Below are positions 34,572-44,957 of a DNA stretch of 64,000 bases, piece by piece (positions within the stretch are counted from its first letter, which is position 1; every line of letters begins with the position of its first letter). The translations under genes and the position numbers were made by a program. Where the stretch lies: the NCBI RefSeq assembly GCF_017315705.1, contig NZ_JAFLRF010000001.1, positions 514,394 to 578,393 on the forward strand, in the 5' to 3' direction. Source of the stretch: Trinickia mobilis. GTDB lineage: Bacteria; Pseudomonadota; Gammaproteobacteria; Burkholderiales; Burkholderiaceae. A model generated the notes under the pieces. That model saw nothing but the letters and a program-made list of their open reading frames with translations. It was not told the DNA's origin and searched no databases.

Positions 34572-36014
34572 TCACAATGAACCGGCACGTTCGGTCATCG
34601 CGCCCTTCGTCGGATCCCATCCGCCACCAAGCGCTTCGATCAAACCGACGGTTGCCAGCAAGCGTTGCGTTTGGAGCGAGACCGTAACCAGCTTTATTTG
34701 CAGCTCAGTGGTCTGAGCCGTGACGACATCGAGATAGTCGATCACGTCATCGCGGTACTGCGACATCGATAGATCCAGGGTGCGCATGGCCGCGCCGAGC
34801 GCTTCGTCTTCGCGCGTCGCCTCGTCACCGAGGTGATGCTCAAGCGCGAGGTTGTCTTCCACTTGCTGGATCGCCTTGATCACGGCCGACCGGTAATTCG
34901 CGCTGGTTTCCGCCAATTGCGCTTTCGCCCCGGCCGTTCTCGCGCGGCGCAGTCCTCCGTCGAACAGCGTCTGCGCCAGCGTCGGCCCGAGTGACCACAT
35001 TTCCTCCGGCGCCGCGAACCACGGCGAGAACTTGTCGCTCTCAAATCCACCGGCAATTCCGAGCGAGATGTCGGGAAAGTAGGCGGCACGGGCGACACCG
35101 ATCTGTGCGTTGGCGGCCGCCACGCGACGCTCGGCCGCCGCGACGTCGGGCCGCCTCTCGAGCAGCGTCCCCGGCATGCCGGCCGGAACGGAAGGAATGT
35201 ACGGCAGCGCGATGTCTTGGACCAGTGAGAACGTAGACGGGGCTGTGCCCGTCAACGCGGCGATAGCGTGTTCCTCGAGCGCGCGTCGTGCTTTGACGTC
35301 CTCGACCTGCGCCTTTGCACCGGCAAGCTGAGTCTGCGCACGCGAAACGTCGAGGTCGGAGGCAATGCCTCCACCGCGGCGGTTCATGGTCAACTCCAAT
35401 GCTCGCTGATAGGTGTCTACCGTAGCGGCGAGCACTTGCGCCTCTTCGTCGAGGCCGCGCAGCCGCCAGTATGCTTGCGCGAGATTGGCCTGCAGGCTCA
35501 GGCGCAATGAGGCGAGATCGTTCGCAGCGGCCTCGCTTTGCGCTTTGCTTGCGGCAACCGCATTGCGGACCTTACCCCACAGGTCGAGGTCGTAGTCGAA
35601 CACGAGTTCTGCGATGTTTGCGTCATAACTTGAAGGCTGGCCGGCCCCGAAGCGAAGGGGGCGTCGCTCAGATTGCCCGTTTCTTGACACCTCAGCGTCG
35701 GCACCGAGCGTCGGATAGAGGCCCGATTCCGCCTGACGCTCGTAGGCCATCGCTTCGTCATGGCGAGCGATGGCGGCCTGTACGTCTGGATTGGCCGTGG
35801 CCACCAAAGGTTCGAGGCGGTCGAGTTCGGGATCGCGGTAGACCTTCCACCATCCGTCGCGCTCGATGCGATCCGAGGGCTGCGCAATCTGCCAGCCGCC
35901 GGCTTCCTTGTAGGCCGTAGGAATCGGAGTCGACGGAACGTGGTAGGCGGGAGCGAACGAACAGCCGGCGAGCCATGCGCTGGCGACTGCGATCATAATC
36001 CTGCGATTAGCCAT
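34572..36014 (-). CDS. RND efflux outer-membrane lipoprotein (NodT/OprM family)
   Basis: This 480-residue protein is a TolC-like outer-membrane channel of a tripartite pump. The lipobox LAGC (residues about 15-18) marks lipid attachment, and the repeated long helices with YWRLRGLDEEAQVLAATVDTY, LDVSRAQTQLAGAKAQVEDVK and GTLLERRPDVAAAERRV are typical of the OMF family. Its start overlaps the end of the adaptor gene by 8 bases. It would connect the adaptor and permease to the outside. Confidence 0.93.
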   Translation of the reverse strand: MANRRIMIAVASAWLAGCSFAPAYHVPSTPIPTAYKEAGGWQIAQPSDRIERDGWWKVYRDPELDRLEPLVATANPDVQAAIARHDEAMAYERQAESGLYPTLGADAEVSRNGQSERRPLRFGAGQPSSYDANIAELVFDYDLDLWGKVRNAVAASKAQSEAAANDLASLRLSLQANLAQAYWRLRGLDEEAQVLAATVDTYQRALELTMNRRGGGIASDLDVSRAQTQLAGAKAQVEDVKARRALEEHAIAALTGTAPSTFSLVQDIALPYIPSVPAGMPGTLLERRPDVAAAERRVAAANAQIGVARAAYFPDISLGIAGGFESDKFSPWFAAPEEMWSLGPTLAQTLFDGGLRRARTAGAKAQLAETSANYRSAVIKAIQQVEDNLALEHHLGDEATREDEALGAAMRTLDLSMSQYRDDVIDYLDVVTAQTTELQIKLVTVSLQTQRLLATVGLIEALGGGWDPTKGAMTERAGSL

Positions 36015-37200
36015 GAGCGGGTCCGTTCAGGTTGCGATCCGTCGAGCTCGTCGAGGCGATGCGCACCCGGTCGCCCGAGGTGAGCGAGTCGGGGGGATTG
36101 TCGACGACTCGATCGGTGGGACTGAGGCCGGAGTCGATTTCGACTTGCGTGCCCAGGTCGGTCTTCACCGAGACGTGTTTGAGCTCGACGCGGCCGCCCT
36201 CGCCGACGACGGCCACCTGCGGGCCTTCTTGCCTGAAGATCAGTGCGCTCGCCGGGACGAGCATCGATCTCGAATTCGCCGGAAGGGCAAAGTGCACCTC
36301 GGTGTAGTCCCCGGGAGTCAGCAAGCCCGAACTGTTGTCGACCATCAATTGCACGAGCAGCGTGCCCGAGGCCTGCGCGATCGATTCATCCGTACTGTCG
36401 AGCGTTGCATTGAACGTCATGCCCGGACGCTCGGGTACCGTCAAGGTTGCAGTCAGGCCGTGCTTGATGTCGGACGCGTAACTCTGCGGCACATTCACGT
36501 AGACACGCAGACGATGCTCGTCCGAGACGGTGAAGAGCTCCGGCCGATTGCCGCCGCCCGCGTTGATGAGATCGCCGATATCCGTCCTGCGTGCTGTCAC
36601 CACGCCATCAAACGGCGCAATGATGCGCTTGAAAGACTCGAGCGCTTCCAGACGCCCCACGTTCGCCTGACTGGCCGCAACAATGGCCCGCTTCGCGTCT
36701 CTGTCACTGGTCTTTTCGTCGGTCGCCTGCCCGGAGACGGATTCTTGCTGCAGCATTTCCTGCCACCGCGCCGCCGTGACGTCGGCCAACTTTTCGTTGG
36801 CGATCGAGGTTTGCAAGTCGGCTTTGGCCTGCTCAAGTTGCTGATCGAGATCGGGCGTATCGATGAGGCCAAGCAGTTGTCCCGCGTGCACACGCGTGCC
36901 GATATCGGCATACCACGTATGCAGGTAGCCCGACACACGCGCATAGATCGGTGCATTGATGAACGCCGCAAGATGTCCCGGCAGGACGATCGTCTGGGTT
37001 GCAGCCGATTGTGACGGCATCGCCGCTACGACTGTCGGCACGGCCTGTTCGTCAGCCCACTGCGTGAGCTGCGCTTGCGCATGCACGCGGTTGATGATGC
37101 CGAACGTCGCGATGCCGGCCGCCACGAGAAGCACGGTGACGCCGACGTGTTTGAGATACGGCAAGCGCTTGATTGTGTCGTTGTCGATTTCACTGGACAT
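36007..37200 (-). CDS. RND efflux periplasmic adaptor (membrane fusion protein)
   Basis: This is a 397-residue adaptor with one N-terminal membrane anchor (LKHVGVTVLLVAAGIATFG), a biotinyl-lipoyl-like motif split around a coiled-coil hairpin (ARVSGYLHTWYADIGTRVHAGQLL ... IIAPFDGVVTARRTDIGDLI) and beta-barrel domains after that. The start at 37200 follows CAGGAGCTCTTC. It overlaps both neighbours by a few bases, so all three pump genes are translated together. Confidence 0.93.
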   Translation of the reverse strand: MSSEIDNDTIKRLPYLKHVGVTVLLVAAGIATFGIINRVHAQAQLTQWADEQAVPTVVAAMPSQSAATQTIVLPGHLAAFINAPIYARVSGYLHTWYADIGTRVHAGQLLGLIDTPDLDQQLEQAKADLQTSIANEKLADVTAARWQEMLQQESVSGQATDEKTSDRDAKRAIVAASQANVGRLEALESFKRIIAPFDGVVTARRTDIGDLINAGGGNRPELFTVSDEHRLRVYVNVPQSYASDIKHGLTATLTVPERPGMTFNATLDSTDESIAQASGTLLVQLMVDNSSGLLTPGDYTEVHFALPANSRSMLVPASALIFRQEGPQVAVVGEGGRVELKHVSVKTDLGTQVEIDSGLSPTDRVVDNPPDSLTSGDRVRIASTSSTDRNLNGPAHG

Positions 37201-40200
37201 GAAGAGCTCCTGATTCCGAAAGGGATTCCGCAGGTGTTGCCGCGTCGCGGCGATGCACGAGACTGAAGACGACGGGGACGAAGACGAGCGTCGCAAAGGT
37301 GGCGCAAAGCAGCCCGCCGATCACGGCGCGGCCCAGCGGTGCGTTTTGCTCGCCGCCGTCGCCGAGGCCGAGGGCCATGGGCATCATCCCGATGATCATG
37401 GCCAGCGCCGTCATCAGCACGGGACGAAAGCGCGTGAATCCGGCTTCGAGTGCGGCCATGTGCGCGTCACCCGTTGCGGCGAGCCGCTCGCGCGCAAAGC
37501 TCACAACGAGAATGCTGTTGGCCGTGGCGACGCCCATACAAAGGATCGCCCCCGTGAGTGCGGGAACGGACAACGGCGTATGGGTCGTGAACAACATCCA
37601 GATGATCCCGGCCAGTGCGGCCGGCAGTGCGCAAACGATCACGAACGCGTCGCTCCAGGAATGGAAGTTGACGACGATGAGCAGATAAATCAGCACGATG
37701 GCGCCGACGAGACCGAGCAACAGCCCTGTAAATGCCGTGTTCATGGTCGGCACCTGGCCGCGCACCGTGACGATCGAACCCCGCGGCAAATCCTTCGCGG
37801 TCGCATGGATGATCTTCTGGATGTCGTTGGCGACGGCGCCAAGGTCGCGCCCCTGTGGGGTGGTAAAGATGTCGTACTCGGGATTGATGTTGTAGTGGGA
37901 GACCACATTGGGTGCGACGCCGCGGTCGATCGTGGCAATGCCTCCGAGAATCTGGCTCGCTCCGTTCGATCCCGTCACCTGCAGGTTCTCGAGGTCGGAG
38001 AGCGAGGTCATCTGGAATTGCGGGGTCTGGGCGACGATCGCGTAGTTCACCCCGTTGTCATGATCGAGCCAGTAGGTCGGCTGAACCTGGCCCGTACCCG
38101 AAAGCACCGCCATCACCGAGTTCGTTACGTCCTGCTCCGTCATGCCGATTTCGTCGGCGCGCGTGCGGTCGACGTTGATCGTAAAGGACGGCACCGTTGA
38201 CGCTTGCTGGATTCGCTGATCGGCAAGGCCGCGCACGTACTTCATTTTTCGCAAAAGCTCCTGCGCGTAGCGCGCGTTTCCAGCATCGTTGACGCCTGAT
38301 ACCTGAACGTCGATAGGCGCCGGCGCCCCGAAGTTGAGAATCTGGCTCACGATGTCGGCGGGCAGGAATGAAAACGTCGTGCCCGGAAACGCGCGCGGCA
38401 GTGTTTCGCGCAGGCGGTGCACATAGTCGGCCGTCGGCCCATGATCTTCATTGAGCGAGATCATGACGTCGCCGTCCTGCGCGCCCGTCAACCCGGTATT
38501 GTTATAAGCCATATTGAGCCCGCTGATAGGCAGCCCGAGGTTATCGACAATGCTGGCCAGTTGACGTTGCGGGATCGTTGCACGCACCACGTTTTCCACT
38601 CGATCGAGAAGCGCGGCTGTCTCCTCGACACGTGTACCGAGGGGGGCCCGGACGTGGATCAGTATTGCTCCCCCATCGATGTCCGGGAAGAAATTTCGGC
38701 CGAGCCACGGCACAAGGAAAAGCGTCGCAGCGACGGCAAGGAAGAACCCGGCAATCAAGCGTTTTGGATGCCCCAGTGCGAGGCCCAGTGCCATGCGGTA
38801 AATCGAGCGGACGCGCTCAAATCGCGCCTCGAAGCCGCGCTGGAAGCGCACGAGCGGATTGCGCGAAGGGGCCGCCACCGGGTGACCGTCATGTTGCGCA
38901 TTACTGTCCTCAAGTTCGCTCGAGCCATGATGGTCGGATGCGTGTGGACGCAACAGGTACTGTGCCATCATCGGCACGAACGTCCGGGACAGACAGAAGG
39001 ATGCAATCATTGCGAAAATCACGGCTTCTGCCATTGGCACAAACAGGAATCCCGACACGCCGTTCAAAAAGAACATCGGCACGAAGACAATGCAGATGCA
39101 AAGCAGCGAAACAAAGGCCGGCATGACGATTTGAGAGCCACCGTCAAGGATCGCGGCCCGGACGTCCTTGCCCTGTTCGAGGTGCCAGTTGATGTTTTCG
39201 ATTGTCACGGTAGCGTCGTCGACGAGAATGCCTACCGCGAGCGCGAGGCCGCCGAGCGTCATCACGTTGAGTGTCTCGCCGAATGCGGAGAGGGCCGCAA
39301 TTGCAGCCAGCACAGCGAGGGGAATGGACGACGCAATGATGATCGTCGAGCGCCAGCTTCCGAGAAAGAGCAGGATCATCAGCGAAGTCAGCGCCGCCGC
39401 GATAATACCTTCGCGCGCAACACCGCTGATCGCCCCTTTGACGAATGTCGACTGATCTCCCATCGTCACGATGCGCATGCCCGGCGGGAGGGTCGCTTCG
39501 ATGCGCGGCAGCCGTGCCTTGATGCCTGAGATGATGTCGAGCGTTGAAGCCGATCCATTCTTCATGATGCCCATCAGCACCGCGCGGTGACCATCGAGAC
39601 GCACAATGTTCGTCTGTGGGGGATTGCCGTCCCATACGTGGCCTACATCGCGAATGTAGATGGTCGTACCGTTGACTGACTTGATCGGTAGCGCATTGAG
39701 TTCCGGGATCGTCAGCGGACTGTCATTGAGCTTGACGTCATATTCGAATGGACCGATCTTCTGCGTTCCAGCAGGAATGATCTGATTCTGCTGCGCCAGA
39801 GCGTTCGCCACGTCCTGCGCTGAGAGTCCTTTGGACTGCAGCGCTTGCGGGTCGAGGTCGATTTGCACCTCACGTGTCTTTCCGCCGTACGGGAAGGGAA
39901 TGGCAACGCCAGGGACGCTCAGCAGTTGTGGTCGAATGAAGTTCATTGCATAGTCGGCCAACTTTTGTTCGTCAAGCGTATCGCTCGTCAGCGCGAGTTG
40001 CAGCACGGCGACCGTGGACGCGTTGTAATTGAGAATCAGCGGCGGCGTTTCGCCTGGCGGCATCTGCTTCAACACAGTCTGCGAGATCGAGGTGACCTGC
40101 GCAGTTGCAGTGCGGATATCCACCGTCGGTTGAAAGAAGATTTTTACAATGCCATAGCCATTGACCGACTGAGACTCGATGTGCTCGACGTCGTTGACGG

Positions 40201-40423
40201 TGGTACCCAAGACGCGTTCGTAATAAGTAACGATCCGCCCGGCCATATCGTCGGGCGTCAGTCCGTTGTAGCTCCATACGACGGCAATGACGGGGATGCG
40301 AATGTCGGGGAAGATATCGGTCGGTGTTCGCAATGCCGAAAGCGGGCCGACGATCAGAATCAATATCGCCAGCACGATGAAGGTGTAGGGCCGGACAAGC
40401 GCCAGCCGGACTAGCTTTAGCAT
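37190..40423 (-). CDS. RND efflux permease
   Basis: This is a 1077-residue inner-membrane proton antiporter of the RND superfamily (HAE-like). TM1 is at the N-terminus (TFIVLAILILIVGPLSALRTPTDIFPDI), the two porter domains contain NGYGIVKIFFQPTVDI and similar segments, and TM4 carries the Asp-Asp proton relay in LALAVGILVDDATVTIENI. The start at 40423 follows GGAGAGTCTCCCC. As first gene of the pump-adaptor-channel operon it sets the expression of all three. The substrate range cannot be read from sequence; such three-gene sets in Burkholderiaceae export dyes, antibiotics or plant phenolics. Confidence 0.94.
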   Translation of the reverse strand: MLKLVRLALVRPYTFIVLAILILIVGPLSALRTPTDIFPDIRIPVIAVVWSYNGLTPDDMAGRIVTYYERVLGTTVNDVEHIESQSVNGYGIVKIFFQPTVDIRTATAQVTSISQTVLKQMPPGETPPLILNYNASTVAVLQLALTSDTLDEQKLADYAMNFIRPQLLSVPGVAIPFPYGGKTREVQIDLDPQALQSKGLSAQDVANALAQQNQIIPAGTQKIGPFEYDVKLNDSPLTIPELNALPIKSVNGTTIYIRDVGHVWDGNPPQTNIVRLDGHRAVLMGIMKNGSASTLDIISGIKARLPRIEATLPPGMRIVTMGDQSTFVKGAISGVAREGIIAAALTSLMILLFLGSWRSTIIIASSIPLAVLAAIAALSAFGETLNVMTLGGLALAVGILVDDATVTIENINWHLEQGKDVRAAILDGGSQIVMPAFVSLLCICIVFVPMFFLNGVSGFLFVPMAEAVIFAMIASFCLSRTFVPMMAQYLLRPHASDHHGSSELEDSNAQHDGHPVAAPSRNPLVRFQRGFEARFERVRSIYRMALGLALGHPKRLIAGFFLAVAATLFLVPWLGRNFFPDIDGGAILIHVRAPLGTRVEETAALLDRVENVVRATIPQRQLASIVDNLGLPISGLNMAYNNTGLTGAQDGDVMISLNEDHGPTADYVHRLRETLPRAFPGTTFSFLPADIVSQILNFGAPAPIDVQVSGVNDAGNARYAQELLRKMKYVRGLADQRIQQASTVPSFTINVDRTRADEIGMTEQDVTNSVMAVLSGTGQVQPTYWLDHDNGVNYAIVAQTPQFQMTSLSDLENLQVTGSNGASQILGGIATIDRGVAPNVVSHYNINPEYDIFTTPQGRDLGAVANDIQKIIHATAKDLPRGSIVTVRGQVPTMNTAFTGLLLGLVGAIVLIYLLIVVNFHSWSDAFVIVCALPAALAGIIWMLFTTHTPLSVPALTGAILCMGVATANSILVVSFARERLAATGDAHMAALEAGFTRFRPVLMTALAMIIGMMPMALGLGDGGEQNAPLGRAVIGGLLCATFATLVFVPVVFSLVHRRDAATPAESLSESGALHVQ

Positions 40424-40664
40424 GAGGGGAGACTCTCCATACAGACGCCCTGGCAAGAAAGTGTCGGGCGGGCAATTCGTTAGCTGTTACGCGACTGCAC
40501 GTAGGGCAATGACATGGTCGGGCGTTCGATACTGAGCCGGCGCGTACTCGATGAAAACGCACTTTCCGCGGTAGCTTCGTGCGCCCCACGTACAGCAGGC
40601 AAACATCGCGAGAGCTGCGATTGATGCGGAATTGCTCGAGCGATCGAACGAGTGGCCCGCGCGT

Positions 40665-41612
40665 TCAATGTCGCGACGAACCAGCTTCTTCGATCAAAGA
40701 TTCATTGTCCCGTGCAATCACCGTGGAAAGGTGTGTCCGTAAGAACTCCACCCAAGTTTTTGTTCTCGCGTCTGTGTACCTCCGTGACGGATGAAGTGCG
40801 TAAATATCTATTCTTTGAAGCGTATGCTGCGGCAATACGCGGATGAGGCTCCCATCCGCGAGTCCCTGTCGCGCTGCGAATGCCGGGAGCCTGCCGATAC
40901 CCATGCCGGCGCGCACTGCGAACGCGATCGAGTCAGAGACGTTGACCTCAACGGCTCCCGATACTTTGATCAAGGTGCGCCCCTCCGGCCCTTCCAGTGA
41001 CCACTCGTATGCGGGAGCCGAAGGCTCCTGGAGAATCAGGCATTCGTGGTTGCGAAGTTCCTGCGGCGTGGTCGGTAGCCCGCGCGTACGAGCGTAATCC
41101 GGAGACGCGCATAGAACATAAAACGAGCTGCCGAGCAAATGAGAAATCAGGCCTGAATCCGGCAACGACGACGACGTCGAAATCACCGCGACGTCAGTGC
41201 TGCCTGTGTACAGTTCGGGAAAAAGCTGAGAGAACGACAGCTTGATCGACACGTCCGGGTACAACGCACGGTATTCACTAATTGCGGGAAGGACGTAGTG
41301 CTTTCCAACGCTTGCGAAGCTTTGGATACGCAGCTTTCCAACCGGGCGCTCAACTGCGCCACTTGCCTCCTCTTCTGCCATTTCGACGTCGGCGAGAATC
41401 TGTTTGCAGCGCTGCAGATACAGCTCGCCGGCAGGAGTCAGTGCGACGTTCCGCGTTGTTCGATGGAGCAACCGCGCACGCAGGCGCGTTTCGAGTAAGC
41501 TCATCCCACGCGATATCGTACCGGTGCTTGTATTCAAGATTTTCGCAGCTGTTGTGAAACTACCGCACTCGGAAATTCGAACAAATAGACGCATTTGATG
41601 AAAGGCATCCAC
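40665..41612 (-). CDS. LysR-type regulator upstream of RND operon
   Basis: This 315-residue LysR protein is of the AaeR/DmlR-like type, with the start MDAFHQMRLFVRISECGSFTTAAKILN, HTH NTSTGTISRGMSLLE and an effector domain ending in the typical YALHPSRRYTDARTKTWVEFL. The GTG at 41612 follows GGGAGTCTCTC and gives the canonical N-terminus. It lies 240 bases before the permease gene on the same strand and also faces the MFS gene at 42311, so either could be its target. Confidence 0.88.
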   Translation of the reverse strand: MDAFHQMRLFVRISECGSFTTAAKILNTSTGTISRGMSLLETRLRARLLHRTTRNVALTPAGELYLQRCKQILADVEMAEEEASGAVERPVGKLRIQSFASVGKHYVLPAISEYRALYPDVSIKLSFSQLFPELYTGSTDVAVISTSSSLPDSGLISHLLGSSFYVLCASPDYARTRGLPTTPQELRNHECLILQEPSAPAYEWSLEGPEGRTLIKVSGAVEVNVSDSIAFAVRAGMGIGRLPAFAARQGLADGSLIRVLPQHTLQRIDIYALHPSRRYTDARTKTWVEFLRTHLSTVIARDNESLIEEAGSSRH

Positions 41613-42310
41613 GAGAGACTCCCATAAAGCTGATCGGTATACCCTTAGGGCATGTCACGTGTCCTGCCGGCTCAACCCGAGCGCAATCACGATTGTCACC
41701 ACGAACAACCAGCAGGTCATGACGATCACCCACGCCCACGTGCCGCTCCCCACGCGATGCCGCTTCACCCGATGTGCCGAGTCTAAAGAGGGGGGAGTCT
41801 CCGCAGAACTCGCTGCAGGTCATGTTCCGACAACCAAAGTAAATCCCGAAAAACGAATTCACTGTTAGCTCCCGGACGACAATCGACGCTCAGTTTGGAT
41901 GCGTAACGGGCCCGCGCCGACCAGACTTCGCAACGGTCGTAAATCCCGGGGAAAGTGTCATCCGCGTTGATCTCGATGCGAGAAGGCGGAGTGCGGACGG
42001 TGCGGTTTCAACCATGTGGGAGGGAAAGGCGCTCACAGCCTGCTCCTGAAACGTGGGGTTGCGATGAGCAGATATTGCGGGAGGAATCGAACTGGCGGAA
42101 GACCGCAGTAAGACATACTTAATATGCAGTTTCTGGCGTAGGGCCTTTTAGCTCTTTTTCCGATCGCTGTGACATAGTAGGCAGCCCAGGTGGTCGCACC
42201 GCCGTTCGCATCGCCAGCGTCTAGCCGGCAGGTATTCGACTCCGATACCAGCACCGTCGGAGGGCAGTCCGCAAATTTGCATCGTTAACTTCACAGCGGA
42301 AAAAAGCAAA
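41613..42310. other. Divergent intergenic region, LysR and MFS genes
   Basis: This 700-base stretch lies between divergent genes and must hold both promoters. No gene or remnant is convincing; a minus-strand frame near 42190-42240 (DAGDANGGATTWAAYYVTAIG) is weakly protein-like. It is longer than needed for promoters, so it may contain decayed sequence. Confidence 0.35.
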
Positions 42311-43072
42311 ATGTCTCGCCTGGATATTCAACATACCAAAAACGTCCCCGCGGTTTGTCAGGATGGCGCTCACATCGGTGCGATTTCCGTTTTGCGCCCA
42401 TCGCTCATTCTGTTGTTCGCCGCAGCCGCGGGGATCAGCGCAGGCTCCATCTACTTCAGCCAACCCGTACTCGGCATACTCGGTGCAAGCTTCAGCGTGT
42501 CCACTCGGATCGTGGGATTCATTCCGACGCTGACGCAACTCGGGTACGCGTTCGGTATATTGCTGCTTGCGCCGCTAGGCGACAGGTATGCTGCTCCGAT
42601 CCATCTGGGTAGCGACGTGGCGGGTATGTACGCGCTTGCTGGTGCTGCTGGCTCGGTCGCAGCGCCGGTGGCGGGAAAGCTTGCGGACCGTCGCGGACCG
42701 GAGATCGTCACTCGCGTTGGTTGTGCCATCGTAACTATGTCGTTCGCGTCCATGATTTTGAGCTCGAGATTGTCTCCGCATGGACAACTAATCATGCTGG
42801 CTGTGTGCACCGCCGGTTTTGACCTTTGGATTCAGGCAACGTTGATCGCCCACCAGACCATCGTGTATGGAATCGAACCGGGTGCGCGGAGCCGTCTCAT
42901 CGCGGTCCTGTTTGTCGGCATGTTTTTAGGTATGGCTATCGGAGCCGGTGTCGGCAGCGCCATTTTCGATCGATGGGGATGGGGTGCAGTGACAATGTTC
43001 GCTACCCTCGCGGCGCTTGGCGCGTTGGCGACGCGGCTCTGGCCGGTCGCTAGGGAATCGCTGGGTAGGTGA
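42311..43072 (+). pseudogene. MFS transporter with large in-frame internal deletion
   Basis: The 253-residue frame begins like an MFS transporter of the Bcr/SotB-like type (SLILLFAAAAGISAGSIYFSQPVLGIL, then TQLGYAFGILLLAPLGDRY) and then jumps from the helix 2-3 loop motif GDRY straight to HLGSDVAGMYALAGAAGSVAAPVAGKLADR, which belongs to helix 7-8 of the full-length family. About 150 residues (helices 3-6) are missing, yet the reading frame is kept. It is probably non-functional, since the alternating-access core is lost. Confidence 0.7.
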
Positions 43073-43141
43073 CAGAGCACTGTACGTTAAAGGTCAGTTG
43101 CGCGGGTGTCTCTAGGGCTAAAAGGCGACAGGAGTGGCGAC

Positions 43142-43978
43142 ATGAAGATATTAGTAAGCAGTGCGTCCGGGGCAAACGGAGATGGATACGGTCTATTGCT
43201 GGCGTTCTCGATGGAGGGCGTAGCGCTGGGATCGTTTAGCGACGATCGGCGAATCGTCGACCCACGCGGACTCCGCGTGAACGCGAGCGGGCGGTTGCTT
43301 TACGTCAACAGCGGGGACGATCGCATTCTTGCGTTCGACTCGCGGGGTGAAGTTCAACTCGACAGTTGCCATATTCCGGGGCTGAATGCCCGTGGCGGTA
43401 ACCTCGGCCCGGACGACCGCTACTACGTTGGATTGGGAACGGACGGAACGATTGCCGCATTTCCTCCCGACCTCGAAGGTATCGGCACGCCGATATTGAA
43501 ACGCGGAATCGTCCCGTTTCCGCGTGGCTTCGCCTTCGCCGACGATGGGGACCTGTTCCTGGCGTCGGGCCTCGGGCCGGACGGGCGGGGCGCAAATGGG
43601 ATACTGCAGTTCACCGCAAGCGGCACGCTCAAGAACGACCGATTTGCGCTCGACGACACGCTCAGTCCCCAGGATCTCACTATCGGCCCGAATGGCAATG
43701 TTCTGGTGTCGAGCGAATTTCCGTTTGGTTCACCCCAAGCCGACACATCTATTAGAGAATACGATCGGAGAAGCGGGGCGCTGGTGCGCGTGTTCTACCC
43801 TCCGCGTGACGCCCCGTTTCGCCGTCCGCGCGGATTGCGGTTCGGGCCAGACGGCCATCTCTACTGCGTGTCCCAGGATGGGGTGATCGCGTTCGACTAC
43901 GAAAGCGGGCAATGGCTTGGCGTGGTCGTCCGTCACTCACGACTGAACGGGCAGGCGATCGAGTTCTTCGGCGATTGA
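43142..43978 (+). CDS. NHL-like/SMP-30-like beta-propeller protein
   Basis: This 278-residue protein looks like a six-bladed propeller with repeating motifs: DPRGLRVNASGRLLYVNSGDDRILAFD, then PRGFAFADDGDLFLASG, and RPRGLRFGPDGHLYCVSQ. The repeat spacing of about 45 residues and the G-D-G-x-L/F pattern are typical of NHL-type sensors or lactonase-like enzymes. No signal peptide is visible. It starts after ACAGGAGTGGCGAC. It lies between the truncated MFS gene and a LysR gene on the same strand. It is not closely similar to the propeller at 26435. Confidence 0.72.
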   Translation: MKILVSSASGANGDGYGLLLAFSMEGVALGSFSDDRRIVDPRGLRVNASGRLLYVNSGDDRILAFDSRGEVQLDSCHIPGLNARGGNLGPDDRYYVGLGTDGTIAAFPPDLEGIGTPILKRGIVPFPRGFAFADDGDLFLASGLGPDGRGANGILQFTASGTLKNDRFALDDTLSPQDLTIGPNGNVLVSSEFPFGSPQADTSIREYDRRSGALVRVFYPPRDAPFRRPRGLRFGPDGHLYCVSQDGVIAFDYESGQWLGVVVRHSRLNGQAIEFFGD

Positions 43979-44039
43979 ATCGTTATCGAACATGGCGGAC
44001 ACAAAACGGCCACCTCCGAGCAAGCAAGGAAAAGGCAGT

Positions 44040-44957
44040 ATGGATCGACTAACTGCAATGGAAATCTTCATCAACGTCGTGGAGGCGGGTTCGTTTTCGG
44101 CGGCTGCGAGGCGGATGGACCTGGGGCAGCCCGCAATTTCGAGATCGATTGCGCAAACCGAAGAGCGCCTCGGTGCGAGACTACTCCTGCGATCTGCGCG
44201 CGGCCTGACGATGACCGACGCTGGTCAGCGGTTCTACGAGCACGCAAAGCTCGCAGTCAAGGAAGCCGACGAGGCCGACGAAGCCGTCCACGACGCGTCC
44301 CAAAGCCTGGCCGGCAGATTACGCGTGAGCGCGCCAGTTACGTTCGCGTGTCTATACGTACTGCCGTCGCTGGACTCGTTCCTGAGCCACCATCCGAAGC
44401 TTGAAGTCGACGTTACGCTCGATGATCGCGACATCGATCTGCTCGAAGAAGGGGTCGACGTGGCCTTGCGCATCGGCTCCCTGGCGGATAGCGCCATGAC
44501 GGCGCGGCGTATCGGGCAAAGTCCGCGGCACGTCGTCGGTACGACAGAATATTTTGCGCGAGCTGGCATACCCGAGACGCCGGCGGATCTGAGTCATCAT
44601 CAGGCGATCGTCTATTTGCAGCAATTAGGCGGCGAGGCGTGGTCGTTCAGCAGGAATGGCACCAACGTGGCGGTGACACTGTCCGGGCGCGTCCGCATCA
44701 GTGCCGCGGAAGGAATACGGACGGCAGTCCTCGGAGGAATGGGGTTTGCCGTCGCGGCGCGCTGGTTGTTCTCTCGCGAATTGGCGTCGGGAAAGGTCGA
44801 GGCTGTGCTGACCGACTGGACGTTGCCGCCGGTCGACTTGTGGGCGGTCTTCCCATCCGGTCGGATGGTGACGGCCAAGACCCGCGCGTTTGTTGCATTC
44901 GTAGAGCAGGCGCTGGCCGAAGCAGAGAGCGCGGCAACTGGACCGCCCGCGTCTTGA
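44040..44957 (+). CDS. LysR-type regulator downstream of propeller gene
   Basis: This is a 305-residue LysR protein with HTH sequence MDRLTAMEIFINVVEAGSFSAAARRM and LGQPAISRSIAQTEERLG, and an effector domain of the DmlR/PcaQ-like type (GRLRVSAPVTFACLYVLPSL ... EEGVDVALRIG). The start at 44040 follows AAGGAAAAGGC; an upstream ATG at 43992 lacks a ribosome site. It follows the propeller gene by 60 bases and may be part of the same transcript. Confidence 0.9.
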   Translation: MDRLTAMEIFINVVEAGSFSAAARRMDLGQPAISRSIAQTEERLGARLLLRSARGLTMTDAGQRFYEHAKLAVKEADEADEAVHDASQSLAGRLRVSAPVTFACLYVLPSLDSFLSHHPKLEVDVTLDDRDIDLLEEGVDVALRIGSLADSAMTARRIGQSPRHVVGTTEYFARAGIPETPADLSHHQAIVYLQQLGGEAWSFSRNGTNVAVTLSGRVRISAAEGIRTAVLGGMGFAVAARWLFSRELASGKVEAVLTDWTLPPVDLWAVFPSGRMVTAKTRAFVAFVEQALAEAESAATGPPAS

